Origin: Eonycteris spelaea
Taxonomy: Eukaryota > Chordata > Mammalia > Chiroptera > Pteropodidae
Length of the DNA stretch: 64,000 bases
Assembly (NCBI GenBank): GCA_003508835.1
Contig: PUFA01000144.1
Span: 806,001-870,000, forward strand
Direction: 5' to 3'
Part shown: piece by piece, positions 59,096 to 64,000 of the stretch
Layout: each line of letters begins with the position of its first letter
How positions within the stretch are numbered: the first letter of the stretch is position 1
Translations under genes and position numbers: made by a program
Notes under the pieces: model-generated
Seen by the model: only the letters and a program-made list of their open reading frames with translations
Databases searched by the model: none
What the model was told of the DNA's origin: nothing

Positions 59096-61079
59096 ATATG
59101 TAAAGAAGAAGAAGAGTGAGTTTAGCTTCTTGGAAAGTGTTAAACCACTAAAAGGGTTATTTATTGAACCCAAAAATGTCAAGGTGCTGCACCCCCAATT
59201 TTTAAGCTACATATCTGCTAGAGTCTATTTCATAACATTATAAAAGTGATATTGGTGAAATATAATACTCCTGTAAGGAATGAAAATCTTTTTTTGTTAT
59301 AATGCTGCGTATCTGTTTGAAGGTAGATATTTATGCAACAAGAGGCAAATAGAAATAATTAATACCTAACAACGCATTTCTGTCAGAGTATTCATCTGAA
59401 GGTTTTATAATGCATCAAATCCTTATTTATTCATTTATTTATTTGTTTGTTTGTTTGTTTGTTTAGTTATTTATTTAATTTATAGCTCAAAGAATAGGTG
59501 CATATTACATACAGTTCCACTGATTATTCAGACATAAAACTTACTTATTCTTTTCATTCACAGATTCTAATAATATGTTCTTTTGCATATTTTAAGGAAG
59601 TCTCTCTAACCATCTATTGAAGTTATCTAAGCATAGTTATCAGGATGAAAAGAATGGTTAAATTTAAAGTTCTACAAGTGGGAAGTAAATTTGATAATAA
59701 GTTGTGTATGGAATGGTTTTGTTTGTTCTCCCATTTAAAAATTTAAAGAAAAATATGGTTAAAATTTTATTTTATCATATAGTAACAAAGTTCTGATTCT
59801 AATTGCAATAAACTTAATTCTCAGAATGAATCAGGACAGGGTCAAATATTGGTTGGGATTCTTGTTAAAATTTTTCTGACGAAATTATTAGATGCTAACT
59901 GCAGTGTGGTATCCTAAATTGAATCCAGGAACATAAAAAGTACATTAGTAGGAAAAAAATTGGTGAACTCTGAATAAAATGTGGAGCTTAGTTAATAGTA
60001 ATATACAAATGTCAGTTTCTTAATTTTGACAAATGTACAATGGTAATTTAAGGTATTGGCATTAGAGGAAACTGAGGAGGAATAAACAAGAATTCTCTGT
60101 ATTATAGTTGCAACTTACCTATAAATCTAACATTATTCCAAAATTAAAAGTTCATTTCAGAATTATTGAATGGCATGATACCCTTCATTTAACAGCATAA
60201 CCACAAAGAGATTCATTTTTACAGAAAAATGTGAAAGCTGTATCAATCTCCCCCAAGGTACTCTCTTAGTCCCTTGAGACAAATCTTACTATTTTGAAGC
60301 ACCAATCCTGTCCTAATCCTTGTAGATTTTCTCCTCTTTAATAAGTGGTTTAACTCTGCCATATCCTCATTTGTCCATAACTTTCCATTTCCCCATCATT
60401 TTCCTCAACTAAATAAAATACAGCATCTCTTGCAACACTTGTGATTGTTCTTTGCAATCTAGCTACATTTTCCTCTCAGGCTTTGGAAAGGAAGTGGTAG
60501 ACTCTAGAGTAAAGAAGATGGAGATGTTTTAGGGAAGATTAATTTTGTTAGTGGTCAGTTTTTTATAAAGTGATCTATACAATCTCATAACTACAGGAAT
60601 ACAGGTAATTAATGTTCAGAAAGTAGAGAACCCCAGGCTTCCCTTTCCCTACACTGTAAATTCATAAAGAACTTGGAAAATAAACATTCAATAAGAATTG
60701 GCAGCCAATGAAAAAAGGAAAAAGGCCCAAGAGACATGTAAACAAGGGGTACAAACTATATTCAGAGATTTTCTTTCATCCATGAAGGATTATGTCATAA
60801 GAATGACTTTCAGATCATATAAGAATAACCAAATCCCTGTCTACTCAAGGCTATGGCTCCAGAGAAGGCAGATTCACATAGGCAAATAGAAGTTCAAAAC
60901 AGTTTTATACCCAGTTATAATGCAATTCCTCAAAGATGCTTGTGTTAATTTTTTTCAGGTTATGCCAAAAGGTAAAATCACAAAAAAGAAAAAAATGCTA
61001 ATTCACATAGAATTCCAGGGTCCATGAAAGTTTGTCTTTGGATTCCAAGTTGAGAAATACTGTTTAAGAGTATAGCAGG
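59096..61079. other. No gene seen; unassigned AT-rich sequence
   Basis: A TTTA/TTTG microsatellite lies at 59424-59478. Nothing else was recognised. Confidence 0.4.
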
Positions 61080-61325
61080 GGAAAAGGCTGTGTAGTGTAG
61101 TGGTACAAAGCACAGCTATAAAGTCACAATTCCAGACTTGTAACCCTGGCACAGAATTTAATAGGACTTAATAGCTGATCGTCTGCAAGTTGCTTTCTCT
61201 CTCTGCGATTCAGGTCCCCATCTGTAAAAGGGAATGGTAATAACATTTTGCATAGGTGGTTGGCAGTTTTAAATGAGATAATCTAAGAGAAGAAGGTAAA
61301 ATTGTGCCTGGTGTTTGGTATTACC
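61080..61325 (+). repeat. MIR SINE
   Basis: MIR order present: GTAGTGTAGTGGTACAAAGC, CCAGACTTGTAACCCTGGCA, CCCCATCTGTAAAAGGGAAT and AATTGTGCCTGGTGTTTGG. Confidence 0.85.
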
Positions 61326-61459
61326 TACTCTTCCTTAGTGCTCCGTTCTCAGACAGCCTTATACTAAGGGAGGGAAGCTGATGAAAGAATCAGACGACTA
61401 AAAGTCCTTCCCATTGACTGGGATTCATTTGCATTTACTGTATCATTTTCTTTCTTTTC

Positions 61460-62273
61460 TTTTTTTTTTATGTCTGATCTTACAAAATTTCATTTTTGAC
61501 TGGACTCAGACTTAGAGGTAGAAGCTCTCAGAGAGGAAAGTCTACATCTCTTGGCAATCTGTTCCTGGCATTTCCCCTTCATTCTCTTAGCCAAGGTAAG
61601 CATATTCTGCAGCCTCATCCTATTTTTCTTAGTACACTGTTTCTCCAGAGTAATATGCAGATGTTTGAGGTACAGGACACGTGGAATAACAAAACACTGA
61701 ATCTAAGGTGCTTTGGTCCTAGGTTTCTTACCGTCTTTGATTGGGGGCTTCTCACAACATATTGGTGGACAGCATCTTCTTGAGAGAGATTGAAAAGTTT
61801 GCGGATTCTGCTAGCTCTGTTGGGCTCCAGGCAATGAGGCACAGTAGTATCAGTGAGACCAGAAATATCTTTCTCCCCTTTTTTCACAATAACCAAGTTG
61901 AGAACACTCAGATTTGCATCCACAATGCAACCCCGAACAGGTTTGTGCTTTCTTTTTCCAGTCCTCCTTGGTCTATACCAGGAATACCCCTTACTCAGTA
62001 GCAGGCAGACATCGCCATGGATCAAAACACTCTGCTTCATGGGGAAACCTTGTTTGTCATTTCCACCACTGATTCAAATCACATAACCCTGCTATTCTTC
62101 ACCTAGAGCGTCAGCAGTAAGTTCTGTGGCCATATGCTTCTCATAAAAGGTACAAAGTTTTTGTTCATCATCTGCTTCAATGAGCTTCTGGCATCCAGTG
62201 GCTGGGAAAGAGTTGTTCAGCTTCATACTGAAGCAGCCAACCACCTCCAAGGCACCATGAAATAGAGCTGTTT
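61460..62273 (-). pseudogene. RPS6: Processed pseudogene of ribosomal protein S6
   Basis: An intronless copy of the RPS6 mRNA on the minus strand. The former start codon is at 62224-62226, preceded by a 5' UTR remnant like the RPS6 leader. The frame carries two in-frame stops after DALGEE, then runs open from 62040 leftward through [20 protein letters not shown] and [15 protein letters not shown]. After KPL-like residues the C-terminal third loses frame through indels. Remnants of the tail up to [14 protein letters not shown] remain, with a stop at 61490-61492. A short 3' UTR and an A-rich tail (plus-strand T/C-rich tract 61448-61471) follow. Lack of introns and the poly(A) remnant identify a retrocopy. 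It cannot make full S6, the 40S subunit protein phosphorylated by S6 kinases. The 141-codon open frame at 61615-62040 is a fragment of it. Confidence 0.93.
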
Positions 62274-62821
62274 TCTTCTTTAAAGATTTAAAGGAGCACC
62301 TGATTGCACTATTTTTGCTTTTTCCTTATCTAGTAGGCAGCTGTCTTCCTATCCACACTATCTCTTAAGTTCCTATGAGGAAGCTATGATGTTTGACAAT
62401 AAAAGAACAAATTCATTTCTGGTTTGATTCAATCGTAATCATATTGTCAACTTTACAAGATGTTAATTAAAGAATAAGAGACAATTAGGTGTGTTTTACA
62501 AGGCCCTTTATGATGTGCCTAGTATGCCCAGAGAGTAAGCCAAGAGGTTGAAATGTGTTTCCTCTGTTCCTTGCTGTGTTAATGTCTCAGTGAAATGCTC
62601 CTTAGAGGAGAGTTTCTTCTGATTCCAGGAGTGGGTATGTAGCAATTCATTTTATTTGGGGATTTCACTCCAGAGCAGATCCTCTGAGGCCGAAGGAATT
62701 CTACAGCTCTATTTCCAAGCATGTTTGATGGTTTCCCCCTTCTCTTAGGGGAGAAGATTCTGGAAAAGTTTTCACAGCAGTCTGTGGCCTTGATTCCAGA
62801 ACCACCAAAGAACAGGGCCAT
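62274..62821. other. No recognised gene; unassigned sequence
   Basis: The minus-strand frame at 62579-62821 (80 codons, starting MALFFGGSGIKATDCCENFS) is free of stops, but I cannot place it in a family. No second supporting signal is present. Confidence 0.35.
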
Positions 62822-63230
62822 TTAAAAATTTTTTAGGATAACACTGGTTAATAACATTATATAAATTTCAGATGTATAACTTTATAATATGACACCTGCA
62901 TACTCCATATAATATGACAGCTGCATTCTCAATACCTGAAGTCTAGTCTCCTTCCATCACCATAAATTTGACCTCATTTACCCTCTTCATCCTCCCTCCA
63001 CCCACCTTCCCCTCTGGTAACCACCATACTTTTGTCTATGTCTATGAGTTTGTTTGCTTATTCTTTTCATTTTGTTTTATATTCCACAATGAGTGAAATT
63101 ATACAGTTCCTGTCCTTTTCCATCTGATTTACTTCACTTAACATGATATTCACAAGATTCATCCAGGTTGTTGTAAATGGCAACGTTTCATCTTTTTTAT
63201 AGCTTTGTACTACTCCATTGAATACATGTA
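62822..63230 (-). mobile_element. L1 3' end, antisense (left of a head-to-head pair)
   Basis: A reversed A-tail (TTTAAAAATTTTTTAGG), then antisense L1 3' UTR: ACACTGGTTAATAACATTAT, CTCTGGTAACCACCATACT and TCATCCAGGTTGTTGTAAAT. It stops at about 63230, where the text switches to sense L1. It is more diverged from the other young L1s than the right-hand copy. Confidence 0.88.
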
Positions 63231-63999
63231 CCAAATGTTGGAGAGGGTGCAGAGAAAAAGGAACCCTCATACACTGCTGTTGGGACTGCAAATTGGTGTA
63301 GTCACTATGGAAAACAGTATGGAGGTTCCTCAAAAAACTAAGAATTGATTTACCATATGATCCAGCAATCCCCTTTGGGTATTGACCCCAAAGACTTGAA
63401 AACCCATATCTGAAAATATATTTGTACATCGATGTTCATAGCAACATTATTTACAGTATCCAGGACATGAAAGCAACTGAAGTGTCCTACAATAGATGAT
63501 TGGCTAAATAAGCTGTGGTACATATATACAATGGAATATTACTCAGCCATAAGAAGAGATGAAATACTGCCACTTGCAACAACATGGATAGACCTCGAGA
63601 TAATCATGCTAAGTGAAATAAGCCAGACAGACAAAGTTGAAAATCACATGATATCACTTATTATGTAGGATATAAACCTAAAAGCAACAAATGAGCAGGA
63701 CAAACAAACAGAGACTCATGGACATGGATTATAGGCTAGTGGTTACCAGAGGACTAAAGACTAGTGGTTACTAGAGGGGTGAGGAAAACGGGGGAGGTAG
63801 ATGGGGTTAAAGGAGTCAAATATAGGGTTTAGGGAGAGGGTGAAGTAGGTAAAGGGGATCAAATATATGGTAGTTGAAGGAAACTGGACTTTGGGTGTTA
63901 AACACACAATAGAATAAACAGATGTCAAATGATAATGTGCACCTGAAAATTTATAATTGTATTAACCAATGTTACCCCAATAAATTTAATTTTAAAAAA
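63231..63999 (+). mobile_element. L1 3' end, sense, truncated at 5' end (right edge)
   Basis: Starts abruptly at AAATGTTGGAGAGGGTGCAG and runs through ORF2 C-terminus text (TGGAGGTTCCTCAAAAAACT, GATCCAGCAATCCCCTTTGG) and the 3' UTR to GTTACCCCAATAAATTTAAT and an A-tail at the window end. It is the same subfamily type as the copy at 17.8-18.7 kb. A minus-strand frame spanning the junction (63067-63429) is antisense and not a gene. Confidence 0.93.
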
Positions 64000-64000
64000 A

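Noticed and set aside
61615..62040. 141-codon minus-strand open frame as a gene
   Set aside because: It is the middle of a decayed RPS6 retrocopy with stops upstream and frame loss downstream.
62822..63999. Single L1 with twin-priming 5' inversion
   Set aside because: Both halves contain the L1 3' end and differ in divergence, so two separate copies are needed.
1..64000. CRISPR arrays, operons, phage or toxin systems, tRNA genes
   Set aside because: The DNA is mammalian nuclear sequence. No regularly spaced repeats, cloverleaf sequences or bacterial-type gene order were seen.

Overview
This is a window of placental-mammal nuclear DNA. It is AT-rich, carries almost no open coding sequence, is packed with mammalian interspersed repeats (L1, L2, MIR, MER20, MER5A, MLT1/MST LTRs, Tigger), and holds one gene split by GT-AG introns. 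MER20 and MST elements point to a eutherian. No Alu, B1/B2, BovB/Bov-tA, carnivore tRNA-Lys or horse ERE SINEs were seen, which argues against primate, rodent, ruminant, carnivore or horse. The young L1 3' ends, and an A-tailed 5S-rRNA-derived insert (a SINE class described in fruit bats), suggest a bat, perhaps a pteropodid. That last step is inference.

Layout. From 1 to about 40.2 kb is a gene desert of layered transposon fossils: an old L1 split by a Tigger transposon (1.2-3.7 kb), L1 3' UTR pieces (5.0-5.5, 7.7-9.2, 25.6-27.1 kb), four MER20 copies, MaLR LTRs, a decayed hAT transposase gene with a second hAT element inside it (18.9-20.5 kb), and a 5'-truncated L1 with intact target-site duplications (17.75-18.73 kb). 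C1D lies on the minus strand from about 40.2 to 54.3 kb. Its four coding exons join in frame to 141 codons plus stop. They encode the exosome-associated RNA-processing cofactor and nuclear-receptor corepressor C1D (RRP47 family). A GC-rich promoter and probable noncoding first exon lie near 54.16-54.40 kb. Upstream of C1D (54.4-64 kb) are more repeats, a near-perfect 52-bp-arm hairpin (55.36-55.48 kb), a decayed RPS6 retropseudogene (about 61.46-62.27 kb) and two L1 tails lying head to head at the right edge.

Only C1D looks functional. I found no gene cluster, CRISPR array, phage, or multi-gene novel system. The observations most worth a second look are the long hairpin upstream of C1D, an inverted GATA/TATC microsatellite about 70 bases from the first coding exon, the 5S-derived insert beside the promoter, and several nested insertions whose order can be read. 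Repeat family names come from recognising consensus phrases by eye, so subfamily labels are approximate.
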